Positions 24,582 to 37,000 of a stretch of 64,000 bases of DNA are shown one piece after another. Position 1 is the stretch's first letter. Each line of letters starts with the position of its first letter. A program made the position numbers and the translations under genes. The notes below the pieces were generated by a model. That model saw only the letters and a list, made by a program, of their open reading frames with translations. It made no database searches and was not told where the DNA came from. The DNA lies in NCBI GenBank assembly GCA_030323885.1, contig CM059193.1:79339578-79403577 (forward strand), in the 5' to 3' direction. This DNA is from Branchipolynoe longqiensis. Lineage: Eukaryota; Annelida; Polychaeta; Phyllodocida; Polynoidae.

Positions 24582-27500
24582 CTGTGAGTGTGTGTGTATA
24601 CATATGTGTGTGTATACATATATTGATTATCTTCGAAAAAGAATGAAAATAGCTTCAGTTATATTGCTGCCATATCGAAAGGAAGATTGCAAATGTCAAT
24701 TAAAAAAAATGTCAATGTCAATTCCTCATTTGAATTGAGTAGAATGGGAATGATCACAGGCTCAACTCCAAGAGGATATGGCGTCCTTGTACGTGAAGCA
24801 TGATATAATGCACAGTAACTGCTGGAAAGCGACAAACTGAAACAGGGAACAGTAGGTGGAAGTAAAACTGGTAGAACATTAGAACTCCTTAGTACTGAGT
24901 TTATGTTGAATGAAGAGAGCTGCCATTTATACGTAACCAGAAGAAGGCTGTAAACAGGGGAAAGAGGATCAGGGAAAACAAGGGTTCAAAGGTTGAGACA
25001 CTTACACATTACAAGCAATCAGGCACCCTTTTGTAAAATTATCAGGTACCCTTTTGTAAAATTATCAGGTACCCTTTTGTAAAATTATCAGGTACCCTTT
25101 TGTAAAATTATCAGGTACCCTTTTGTAAAATTATCAGGTACCCTTTTGTAAAATTACTAGTATCAACATTGATATCATCAGAAATGTCATTACAAGCAGG
25201 TTATAATTATTATATCCGTCTTATTGTATTTCTCAGTTTGAGATCGTCTAAACTTCTCAAACTTTCCACAATCGTATTAAGCATATGACAGGGAGGATGG
25301 GGAAGAGGTATCTTACTCATGTAGAACTTCTATTATTTAATCAAATGTTGCTATTACATAAACCAGTCATGTTCTCTGATAAAATGTCGATACATACTAT
25401 TTTGTAGGGGAGGGAAAGAAGCACTCTTTGTATGACCGTGAACAGGTTGAAAACATTCGATGATCCTATAAGTTAAAGTGATTCAAATTTAACTGGTGTC
25501 AAATTGAGGAGATCAGTATGATGTGTAAGTGTCACAACCAACGAGATCCTAATGCAGAAGGTAGAATAAGAGGAGGCCAGCACGGTACTGCCATAGAGAT
25601 TATTTAACTATCTACACAGTTCTAATATGAGGCGCCTTCTCGTGGGTTTCTATTTAAAAAGCCATATGGATATGTACTAGCGACCTCTTCTGGATAGAAC
25701 TCATTTTACATTATGAACAGTACACTTTAGTGTGCACTGTGTGTGATTACACCTTAATTTGAATTGCGATGCGAGTTGCATGCTGGTTTAATACAGCTTT
25801 ATACGCTGCTGGTTACACATGCGCAGTGCTATCACTGCTGCTATGCTCACTAATGACGGTACAGTTCTGATACTATGCGGGGCAATATAATATATTCCGC
25901 TGGTACCGGCAAAAATATATTACCATATGGAAACACGTGTGCGAATTGTAAAACTGATGAGTCATCACATCAATCTAAACAGACTTTACACCAGAGCTGT
26001 GCACACAACCGTTCTTTAATTTGAAGTCTGTTTTCACTTATTTATTGACTCTTCATTCAGGTTCAGTTCACTGGATTTGTAAAAGTCATATTTGCACGTG
26101 AGGGGGGAGGGTGGGAGGGTGGGAGTCGGGGTGAGCAACTAACTATTCAGAGATTAGCTCCTCAGAGAGGGAAAGAGCCAATCAGCATGGTGCTTTCTGC
26201 TGGAGTGGTGGATTCTAAGGATATCCATCGAAATGAGGCAAGTCTGATCCGCTAACGCTGTCAAAAGTAGTTTAAACTGGAGGCAGACGGAAGCAGAAGG
26301 TCCAAAGGTTCTGAATAACACATGCATTTCCCCTAATATCACCCTCCATGCTAATTGCAAGGTAGTGAATTCAGATGCTAAGCTATTTTGGGTTGTCACA
26401 TAGGAGCCAATGAGATTTAAAGGCCTGCATCTGATTGGCTGCTTTTATGCAAAGAATATTTAAATTGTCATAAAATTTCGTATTGCAGTAACAATAAATA
26501 TTTCAAACAATTAATCACAATAATTGTCTTGAAATGTATCCCAATGCTTACAATCTTGTGCCTTTTACGATATATTTTGGAATCATTTAATGAAAGCGTG
26601 TTTTTCATATTGTCATAAATCAGCTCTGTAAAAAAGGCAAGATGACCAGGCCAAGAGACCTTGTATTTTTGTTGTACAGTGTGGTGCCATAATAATAATT
26701 ATATTTATAAAAGGTACTTGTTATTGCAAATTTACTACTCTTACATTGCAAAATAACTATTTTTAAATTTTGAAACTACAATACACAAAAGTAGTTTTTG
26801 AATGCAACTTTTAACCAACCAATCAGATATATGAGTGGCCTTTATGGAGAGAGATGGTTTGTTTTGGGGTTTTTTTGGGTGGTGGGGAGGGGGGGGGGGT
26901 TCGTGGAGAGATTTTTGAGGGCGGGGGTCAATAAGCACCAGATTGGGCCGCGGGATACAGGATGTGAACATTCCATGTGGCCATTTAAAAAGCTACTAAT
27001 TGCCTAAAATTTAAAAGGTGTTCCTAACACATCCTCTATGATGAAATCCCTTACCATTTCCCAGCAACCAGTCCGGTCTAATAAAATGTGATATCAATTC
27101 GGCATCGGTATAATATCACATTTTGTGCTTATATTAAACTATGGCCAGTGATGTGTGGAAATAGAGGGAATATTTCAAAATCCACTACTCCTTCAAAATT
27201 GGTGAGATTTTGCAGCTCACTGTAATTAGCGAACACCTTATTGCTTGAATATGGCATTTGAGGCACTAAACTAGATGGAGAGATTGGCCAAAGAAAGAAA
27301 CTGAGCAGTCGCTTCCCATGCATTCAATCCTCGAGCGAGTCCAAATAAACACTTAGCAAATTGATATTGTTGCTACCTATCCAGTCGCTCGGAGCAAATT
27401 GATATTGTCGCTACCTATCCTGGTGCTCGGCATTACGAGGATAGCGTAATGAGTAATATGACGAATGTCGAGGATCAATTATCAGCAATTGAAAATATAT

Positions 27501-30500
27501 TCCTTGCTTAATCAACAAAAGCTAATAGCTTTAATTTCATATCGATCTCGGCTTCACCTCGATCCAGGAGACAAGAAGGAACCCCAGGCCTCAAACCCCA
27601 TATCAAGAAATAAATGTTCCATATGAGAAGCTACCAACAGCATTCATTTACAGCGTAGCGCGCTCACTGCATTGTTGCAAACAGGGGCGTGGCAGGGGAA
27701 AAGAGGGCGGTAGAGGATGACACTTGGCTGTGGCATCTAACTAACTGCCATCATGTGCTCCATCCAGTCTGTGACCCTGGTTCATATTTGGCACCTACTT
27801 GCACTCTCATTAAATCAGGGTCAGTATCCATGCTAGATGACTGGAATGAAACCACAAAACGAACGGCAGGCGGTTAGTAGTGGTGAAGGAGGGAGCAATC
27901 AATCCGAACACGGCTTTCTGGTCACACTCACACAGCTACACATTAGCATCTCCTTCATGGAACATTTCTCACCAGGGCTACATACAACATTGATGATGTG
28001 TGTTTGGGGAACCTCAGCCTTGAGAAGGGTCAGGGTCTCGGTCCTGGGTCTAATCTGTGTATTAACTATAAGTCCTGCATGGCTTCTCTGGATGTGTTTG
28101 GGTCATTCTCTGAAACTGGGCACCATATATTTGGTTTCCACACTACGATGGTGATAATTAATTCTTTACTTTTTTGGTAGTAAGTCAAATAATTATTTTT
28201 GCCTCTGTGTGTTTAGTATGTTAGCAATACTACATTTATTTAATCTATCCTGTAGAATGTATCAAAAGTATGCTTGTATGATTTTGTGCTAAAGTGGAAA
28301 TGTGCAAAATTACACATCGACATAATGCATTCACCCAAACCATTTTCAAACTTGTTCTCCAACTTTTTATTTGCAAGACATAATCTTGTTTGCTTAACTG
28401 TAATCAATCAAATCTTGTTTGACTTTATTGTGCATGTCAAAATTATGCTCTAGACACGAGTATTGCCCAATTTGTACAAGATCAAAATAAAAAAAGTGCT
28501 ATAGCTTTTTTTTCAACTCTTGACATATGCACAACATGTAAGCCTTCATATGAACATTGACTCTGCTATTATTTGGAATGTGTTCTGCCATTATTTGGAA
28601 GGTTTTTACTTTTGGCTTCCATATTACACTTTAGTGCCCAGTTTAAAAGAATGACTCATTTACATGTAAATATAGGAGTCGACAAATAGTTGTGGCACCA
28701 CCTGCCTCCCTTATTCCAAGGACTACAGATTGAATTGAATGCTATCATCTCGCCTTATATCACATGATCACTGACTGGCCAGGTCATACACAACGCAGCT
28801 TCAAATTAATCAAATTTGTCTAAATTTGAAAAGTAGTGCCATTAAAAAAAGGATTTAAAAACCAAAAGAAAACCCACCATATCGTAGATCCTTGAGTACG
28901 TGATGTGCATCAACCAGGACTTTACCTCGGTTAATACTTGTCACATAGGCTCTCAGGCTCCAAATCTCATATTGGGTTATAAGTACTTTATATATAATTA
29001 TATCATGGATTGTGTGTAGGCCAAATGGACTATGGGTGTTGGTGGACAGTAATCCAAGTAGATTATTAATATAAATACACATCTTTTGTAGTCTAAAATA
29101 GATTTTTAATACAAATACACATCTTTTGTAGGCTAAAGTAGATTTTAATACAAATATACATCCTTGTTGTTGCTTCATATTACAAAATATCACAAGGGAG
29201 AAGGGTAACTCCATGCATTTGGCAGCTTCACTAGGTTTGATATTAACGGGGTAAGCTTGTTAGTTCTTCGCCATCCAGATGCAAGATGTAATAATAAATT
29301 TCACCAAATACAAAGCGGACATCAGCTCTACTTGCTTGTGTGTCATATCGGTGTTCCATTAACCCTTTAAGGACGGGAGCGCCCTGGTGCGTCCGCAAGT
29401 TCCACATGTTTACAGCCCTGGTGCGCATATAGTTGAATTGCTTTTCTAGATATGTTTTCCTGATAATTTATAGATCATATCAGAAATACAGTGCTACCCG
29501 ATTTCAGGTGAATTCAGGAAAATCCAGACTAAGCGCGCAAAACCCGCTGGCGCACCCAGGCGCTCCCATCTTTAAAGGGTATAACCAGTTGTCTCTACAC
29601 AGAGCCTAAAGATGCGCCTAACTGATTCACTTTCACGGCCTTCGACAAATCGCTGTCAGACTAAGGGGTGGAGTCAGTTGTAGGTGTTTGGCTTCACCTG
29701 ATGGGTGGGAACATTCGATAACTACCTCATCGGCAACATAACACCGCCAAATCTACTGGGCACGTTCGGAAACGTCGGCATAGTTTCCTCCACCAAGTTC
29801 TGTACATGTTTAATTGTTTGTTGTAGAGCATGGAGGAGGTTTGGTATACAAAAGACTAATCTTACAGAAGTGGGGTGTTGGGTTGTGATATATGGGTTGT
29901 ATATGTTCATGACCAACGACAGCAAATATATTTATTTAATGCCATTAGGATAATAAAATAAAAATATCTGTTTCGTTTTCTGTGCTGTTTAAAAACAATT
30001 TAAGAAACCTTTTGGAAAGCTTAGTAGCTATGTAAAACAAAGATAAAGGCAAGCAGATTGCAGCTTGAATTACTTTTTGTTTTTAATTAATGATTCAATT
30101 TGCTTGAATTGAAAAGCAGAGCTCCAATTCTAAACCAGTATTCAAACTAACCAACAAATTGAACCATTGGCAAAGGCATGGAATATATATTTGTAACAAG
30201 AACAGATTAAATTCACACAGTAATTCGCAAATAACTTGTTGAAGTGGTGGTGTGGTGGGGAGGGAAATGGAGGGGGAATGGGGGGGGGAGGGAGGAGTGA
30301 GGGGGGGGGGTGAGAGGACAACCTGGGTGAGCTATGGAATGGAATGGAAAGCACCCATTCCAGGTCTTAACCCAAAAAAAAGAAAGAAAGAAAAAGAGTG
30401 AACAAATTTGACAAATTGAAGAGAGAAATTCGGGTGTTTGTTGCTGCTGTTGTCTGTGCAGTTTCAAAGGGTGAAGGAGGACACTGTGTTGACGTTGACC

Positions 30501-31014
30501 GATGTACCTTCATTACTAGAGGGATGTCCAGTTTCCTCACCATCCTGGCATAGCCTCTACCCCTGCCCCCCAGCGCCATCTGCGGGCAAACAAGGGAAAC
30601 AGTCACTACCACGCCACCAGGCGGGCAACTGGAGAAAAAAAGGCTCGCCAAAACTGAGCTCCATCAAAATGAAAAGTACAAAAATGGAAATAAATCAAAC
30701 CTAAAGTGCGTCATTTCTTATTTATTTAAAAAAAACTGTCGGTTGAGAGGTTACTTATGTAAAGAGGCTAGTTCTAGCTTATTGTTTATGTTATAGGCGA
30801 TTTATTATTTTTAGAACTTATCTGTAATAGTTAAATACGATGAAACATGCATAGCTGGTTCATTGAGGCATCAGGTTTTTAAGTGGTATTACATCTATGT
30901 ACACGTTACCATAATGATTTGAAAATGCCCTATTTAATTAATTAATTAATTAAATAATTACGTTAAGTAACGTTTTATTATGTGAACAGATATTTGTGAG
31001 CACATTTCACATTT

Positions 31015-31045
<31 letters not shown>

Positions 31046-34000
31046 CAAATATATATATAATCTAATACAAACGAATATTATAACAAGACACTGAAACAAC
31101 AAAAGTACACATGAAGGATTAAATGGTTCCAATCAAACAGGTACACACTAATACATCATTGGATAATTACAATAACTAGGCAATAAGTTAATTTATATAA
31201 ATTAAAACCCGAGACCGCTAGAACATCTATAAAAACAAAAAAACTAAATCTCAAACATAGATTGAGGTTATCACAGAATGGTTCCATATTGCATGTTACC
31301 ACCCCTTAGCCTCATCACACCCACCTCAACACCCAGTCGCCCTCCCCTCACACCTTGAAGCCACACCTCGTTCTCACAGTAGTGAGTTTCCCTACGTGTC
31401 CAGTCAAGCACAAGTTAAAGTTGCATAGCCCGATGGTTTTGAGTTTCTGCAATTTTCTGAGATAAACGCATTAGATTGATCGTTGTAATCTACTTCACAT
31501 CAGTTTAAAGTGATTTTTTACGCTATTTTAAATGGCTAACCTTGAAGGTATTTGAAGTGAAAAGATGCCAAATTAATTTTAGCATGCATGTCAAAATACA
31601 GACACCATAGGCTTCAGTAGTAACAGGTTCTATTAAATTGATCTGTATTCCTTTCTAGGTTCTATGAAGCTTTGTTTAGTATGTAGTGGCAATTGTCATC
31701 AGGGCTGAAAGACCAGTGCATCAGCACTAACAACGTGTTATTCAGAGGAATAAAAACACTTGAACAAAAAAAAAAAGGTGTGAATACCTAACACTTTCAT
31801 CTGCCGTTTCCACTTCAATATACCATTCCAGTTGTCCCTTGCTATTACTATGTGCTGCTGCTTATATACACCGACAGAGGGTGGTTCTAATGGGTGTCGG
31901 CGGGCTGTTTGGTCATGTGGCTGTACGAACGCTCCTGTTGTTATAATACCCCACCAGAAGGTGGTTGTAATGGGTGTTGGCGGGCTGCTTGTCACATGAC
32001 TATGCAGGCTGCTACTGTTTATATACCCCACCAGAAGGTGGTTCTAATGGGTGTTGGTGGGCTGCTTGTCACATGACTATGCAGGCTGCTACTGTTCTTA
32101 TACCCCAGCAGAGGGTGGTTGTAATGGGTGTTAGCGGGCTGTTTGGTCATGTGGCTGTACGAAAGCTGCTGTTGTTATAATACCCCACCAGAAGGTGGTT
32201 GTAATGGGTGTTGGTGGGCTGTTCGGTCATGTGGCTGTACGAATGCTGTTGTTGTTATAGAATACCCCACCAGAGGGTGGTTCTAATGGGTGTTGGCCGG
32301 CTGCTGGTCACGTGACTATTCAGGCTGGTACTGTTTATATACCCCACCAGAAGGTGGTTGTAATGGGTGTTGGCGGACTGTTTGGTCATGTGACTGTATG
32401 AACGTGGCTGTTGTTATATAATACCCCACCAGAAGGTGGTTCTAATGGGTGTTGGCGGCCTGCTGATCACGTGACTATGTACTCACCATCTTCTCCAGTG
32501 GCGGGGGCTTTGAGGGTTCTGGCGGGAAGGCGTAGTCTGCCGTCAGCAGGTCTGGGTTAAGTATCTGCATACAGAAGAAAAATAAAATTTAAAAAGTAAA
32601 ATTACTACAATGATTACAATCTAAACTTGGCAAATGTCTTAAATCTGCATAATCTGATGAAATCATGAAGCTTTCGAAATCAGAAGAATTACCTACATTT
32701 GATTCTACATATCCAACTTAGGTACTGGTGCACTCATTAAACATTTATTGCAGTATTGGCTGATCACAATGTAAACCTGGTAAATGTCTTAAATACGCAT
32801 AATCTGATGAAAGCATGCCACAATTAAAGTTGCATCGTCCGATGGTTTTGAGTTTCTCATTTTCTGACATAAACGTATTAGGTTGATCATTATAATCTAC
32901 CTTACTTTAGTTTGAAGTAACTTTTATTTTAAATGGCTAACTTTTGAGATATTTGAAGTGCAAACGTGCTAAATTAATTTGGCAAGCTTGCCAAAACTCT
33001 AACACCATAGGCTTCTGCATTAACATGTTCTATTAAATTGACTCAGTATTCCCTTATATGTGACAACAAATGTTTAATAAGTGCACCAGTATCTAAGTTA
33101 GATATCTAGAATCAAATCTAGATCCTTGTTATGGTTGTGAAAATTTGAAGTTTTCATCGGACTATGCACCTTTAATTTGGCATATTTACGCTTCAAATAT
33201 CTCTTAAGTTAGTCATTTTAAAGCAAAGTTACTTCAAAATAAAGTAAGGTAGATTCTAACGATCAATCTAATATATCTATCTCAGAAAATGAGAGAACCA
33301 TCGAACTACGCAACTTCAAATATTTAAGCTTCTCGTTAACACCGCTTGTTTTACACTACTTGTACAGTTGTTTGGTTACACTAGGTTCCCTTGCACTAAA
33401 GTAAATAAATCAAATTTTAAAAGCTCTTTTTTTACGCACTATGTTGAGTGCGTTGACAGCGTGGGACAACATCGGCTCCGGCATCAAGGTCAAGGTCACA
33501 TGTTCCGGCACATGTAGACTGCCCCCGTCAAGGTCAACGATGATAACGTCCAGCTGCGAGGTGAAAAGTATATATAAACACACTGCAGAACAATAGATAG
33601 AGTGTACCACATGAGCACTATGTCGAGAGCTTTAAAACCTAATCACGTGACTTGTACCACGTGGTTGGTCAGTGATAGGCCTTTGTGTGACTTGTGTTCA
33701 GGACATCCACATACCCCTGACGGAAATATTCCCTATAGATGCATGTGATACAATCATTGTGCATGACACAGTACCCTCTGTGGATGAGGTCTCAGAAAAT
33801 GTACACCACCAACCTGCCCTCTGGTGGCAGTAGCAAGAACTAACATTGTTGGTTGAAGCTCATCATACATATATATACAGCACGCTCTGTGGATGAGGTC
33901 TCAGCAGATTTACACCACCAACCTGCCCTCTGGTGGCAGTGGCAAGAACTAATGTTGTGGGTAGCAGCTCATTTTGCATTATACAGCATGCTCTGTGTAT

Positions 34001-37000
34001 GAGGTCTGTTGGAGTTGGAGTTGACGGTCTTTTGGAACACGTTATACATGCGGGTAGTGAGTGCCCTTACCAGGTCAGCGAATTCGGACTTGAGTGAGGA
34101 GTGCACCCCAGCGATGAAAGGTGTGGGCGTGTTAACGACTTCATACAGCCCAGCCGGAAGCAGCGGGATGTAGACGTAGCTGAAGAGAAAAGAGCACAGC
34201 AGTCAGCGGGTAGTCAAACAAGGCACTTGAACCAAACCAAAGCCCGGAGTTGCTTCCAACGACAACACAAATCTGACTTTGGTAGATCTTTTAGTGCTAA
34301 CCATATGTGGAGATAAAAAAAAAAGAGCATTAGAAATGGCCCGAAAAATCGGAAACCTGGTTAATGGTAGATAATTGCCAAATGCAGGTGGCGCCGCCGT
34401 GGTGAAAAAGGAAGCAACATCCCATTGTATAAAATACAGCTTGAGAAGGAAAGAACTGAGATGGAGCTTACCCCTGTTTAATATTCCCATAATGCATTAT
34501 ATAGCACATATATAGCTTGCACCTGGGTGCAGGGCAGCGGCCTACCTGTACTTGAGCGGGTACATGAGTGAGGTGATGGCATGGCTGGCCTCTGTGAGTC
34601 GCGAGTAGCTCTGCGAGTGGAAGAGAACCTTGTGGTCGGTTAGCGCTGCGCAGAAGACGCTGATTGTGTTAGAAATACCTGTGTGGGAACAATAAAGAGC
34701 AATCAGTGATATAGGGAAGACCATGTGTTAGTGGTCATTAGTTTTTGGTTTTAAGTTTACCTCCTGGGTGTATCATGCCTAGCATGTATACCTTCTAAGA
34801 GTTTGCTTGAATTATTAGTGTATTTTTATATTTTTATATTTTTATTCATTAAACATTTTTTAATTCTTTTTTATAGTTAGTCTAACAGTGCATTGACCTC
34901 CCTTTAGATTAAATTTGCATGTTTCTATTGTCCCTGTACTTCTTTCTTCTACTCCCAGTGTATTGCATTCTCTTGCTTTCATGTACACAGACGCACAGCA
35001 CTCCTCTTATATGATCTGTTTTGGGCTCGGTTTATTATCACTTGCTCTTGTTGGCTTTTTTGTTACCTGCACCCTCCCAGGCTTCCCTGTCTCCCTGAAT
35101 GCTGCTATTTTGAGATGTGCTTTTCTTCCGTCATTTAGTGTGTCTTGCTTGCCTATGGAAATCATCAGTTGGGTGTCTATGTTCTACCTTCAGACATATC
35201 ATAAGTGCTTTATTTTGTAGCCTTTGTAGTTTATCCAACATGTTTTGGGTGCCCCTCATGTAGACTACATCACCATAGTCAAAATATGCTAGTATCATAC
35301 CCTTATACATATGCTAGTATCATACCCTTATACATTTTAATAGCCATGTTGGTAGCTCGGTATTTCCTCATATTCACTAATATCCAGATTTTGAGGTTTA
35401 CCATCTTGATAACTTCTTTTATGTTATCATTGTAGTTTAGCTTCCTGTCAAGATTAATCCCTAGATATCTGTAGTTAGTCTGATAATCAAGAAATTGTCC
35501 TCCCAAACCTATTGGCTCCTCATTGTCATAGTTGATTTTCCCACTGCCAAACTCTAGGACCTTTGACTTCTTATGGTTTATGGAAATCTTTTTTGAGTTA
35601 CACAAATTATCTAAAGCTACTAGTTTCTCATTTACCACAACAACAAGAAACAATTTCCGCCACCTACCCAGTTGCTGGAAGAGAAGTGCACATGATGTTC
35701 TCGAGACGGGCAGGGTGACACTGAGGGGAGGCTGGTACGCTTGTCGGTCACACGCCCCGATAGAAAACCGGATCTGCGGCCCGCCTAGAAACACGAGAAG
35801 AAACAAAGTGAACTACAGTGCTTCGCCTAGGACAGCAATTCATCTAAAGAAACTACTTGGCCTAGTACATCATATCATTTAAAGACTACTTGGTCTAGTA
35901 TAGCCATTCATCTAAAGAACCTCCTTGGTCTAGTACAGGATATCATCTAAAGACACTACTTGGTCTAGTACAATATATCATTTAAAGACACTACTTGGTC
36001 TAGTACAACATATCATCTAAAGACTACTGGGTCTCATACAGAATATCATCTAAAGACACTACTTGGTCTAGTACAGCATATCATCTAAAGACACTAATTG
36101 GTCTAGTACAGCATATCATCTAAAGACACTACTTGGTCTAGTACAGCATATCATCTAAAGACACTACTTGGTCTAGTACAATATATCATCTAAAGACACT
36201 ACTTGGTCTAGTGCAGCATATCATCTAAAGACTACTGGGTCTTGTACAGGATATCATCTAAAGACACTACTTGGTTTAGTACAGCATATCATCTAAAGAC
36301 ACTACTTGCTCTAGAACAGTATATCATCTAAAGACACTACTTGGCCTAGTACAGCATATCATCTAAAAACAATACTTGGTCTAGAACAGCATATTATCTA
36401 GAAACACTACTTGGTCTAGTACAGCATATCATCTAAAGACACTACTTGGTCTAGAACAGTATATCATCTAAAGACACTACTTGGTCTAGTACAGCATATC
36501 ATCTAAAAACACTACTTGGTCTAGTACAACATATCATCTAAAGACAATACTTGGTCTAGTACAGAATATCATCTAAAGACACTACTTGGCCTAGTACAGC
36601 ATATCAGCTAAAGACAATACTTGGTCTAGAACAGCATATCATCTAAAAACACTACTTGGGTCTAGTACGGCATATCATCTAAAGACACTACTTGGCCTAG
36701 TACAGCATATCATCTAAAAGACAATGCTTGGCCGAGTACAGCATATCATCTAAAGACACTACTTGGTCTAGTACAGAATATCATCTAAAGACACTACTTG
36801 GCCTAGTACAGCATATCATCTAAAGACAATACTTGGTCTAGAACAGCATATCATCTAAAGACACTACTTGGTCTAGTACGGCATATCATCTAAAGACACT
36901 AGTCAGTCACCAACCAAAGGAAGTTGATGTTTCTTGTTATTCAAACTTAAGTTTGATTAAGCTATATCGGTATAATTAGAGTTTGGTTAATTGAAGGGGG

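Noticed and set aside
34915..35435. Plus-strand hydrophobic frames (101 and 76 codons)
   Set aside because: They are antisense to the LINE reverse transcriptase remnant.
35841..36905. CRISPR-like regular array of ~35-bp units
   Set aside because: No distinct spacers, contiguous head-to-tail units, animal genome.
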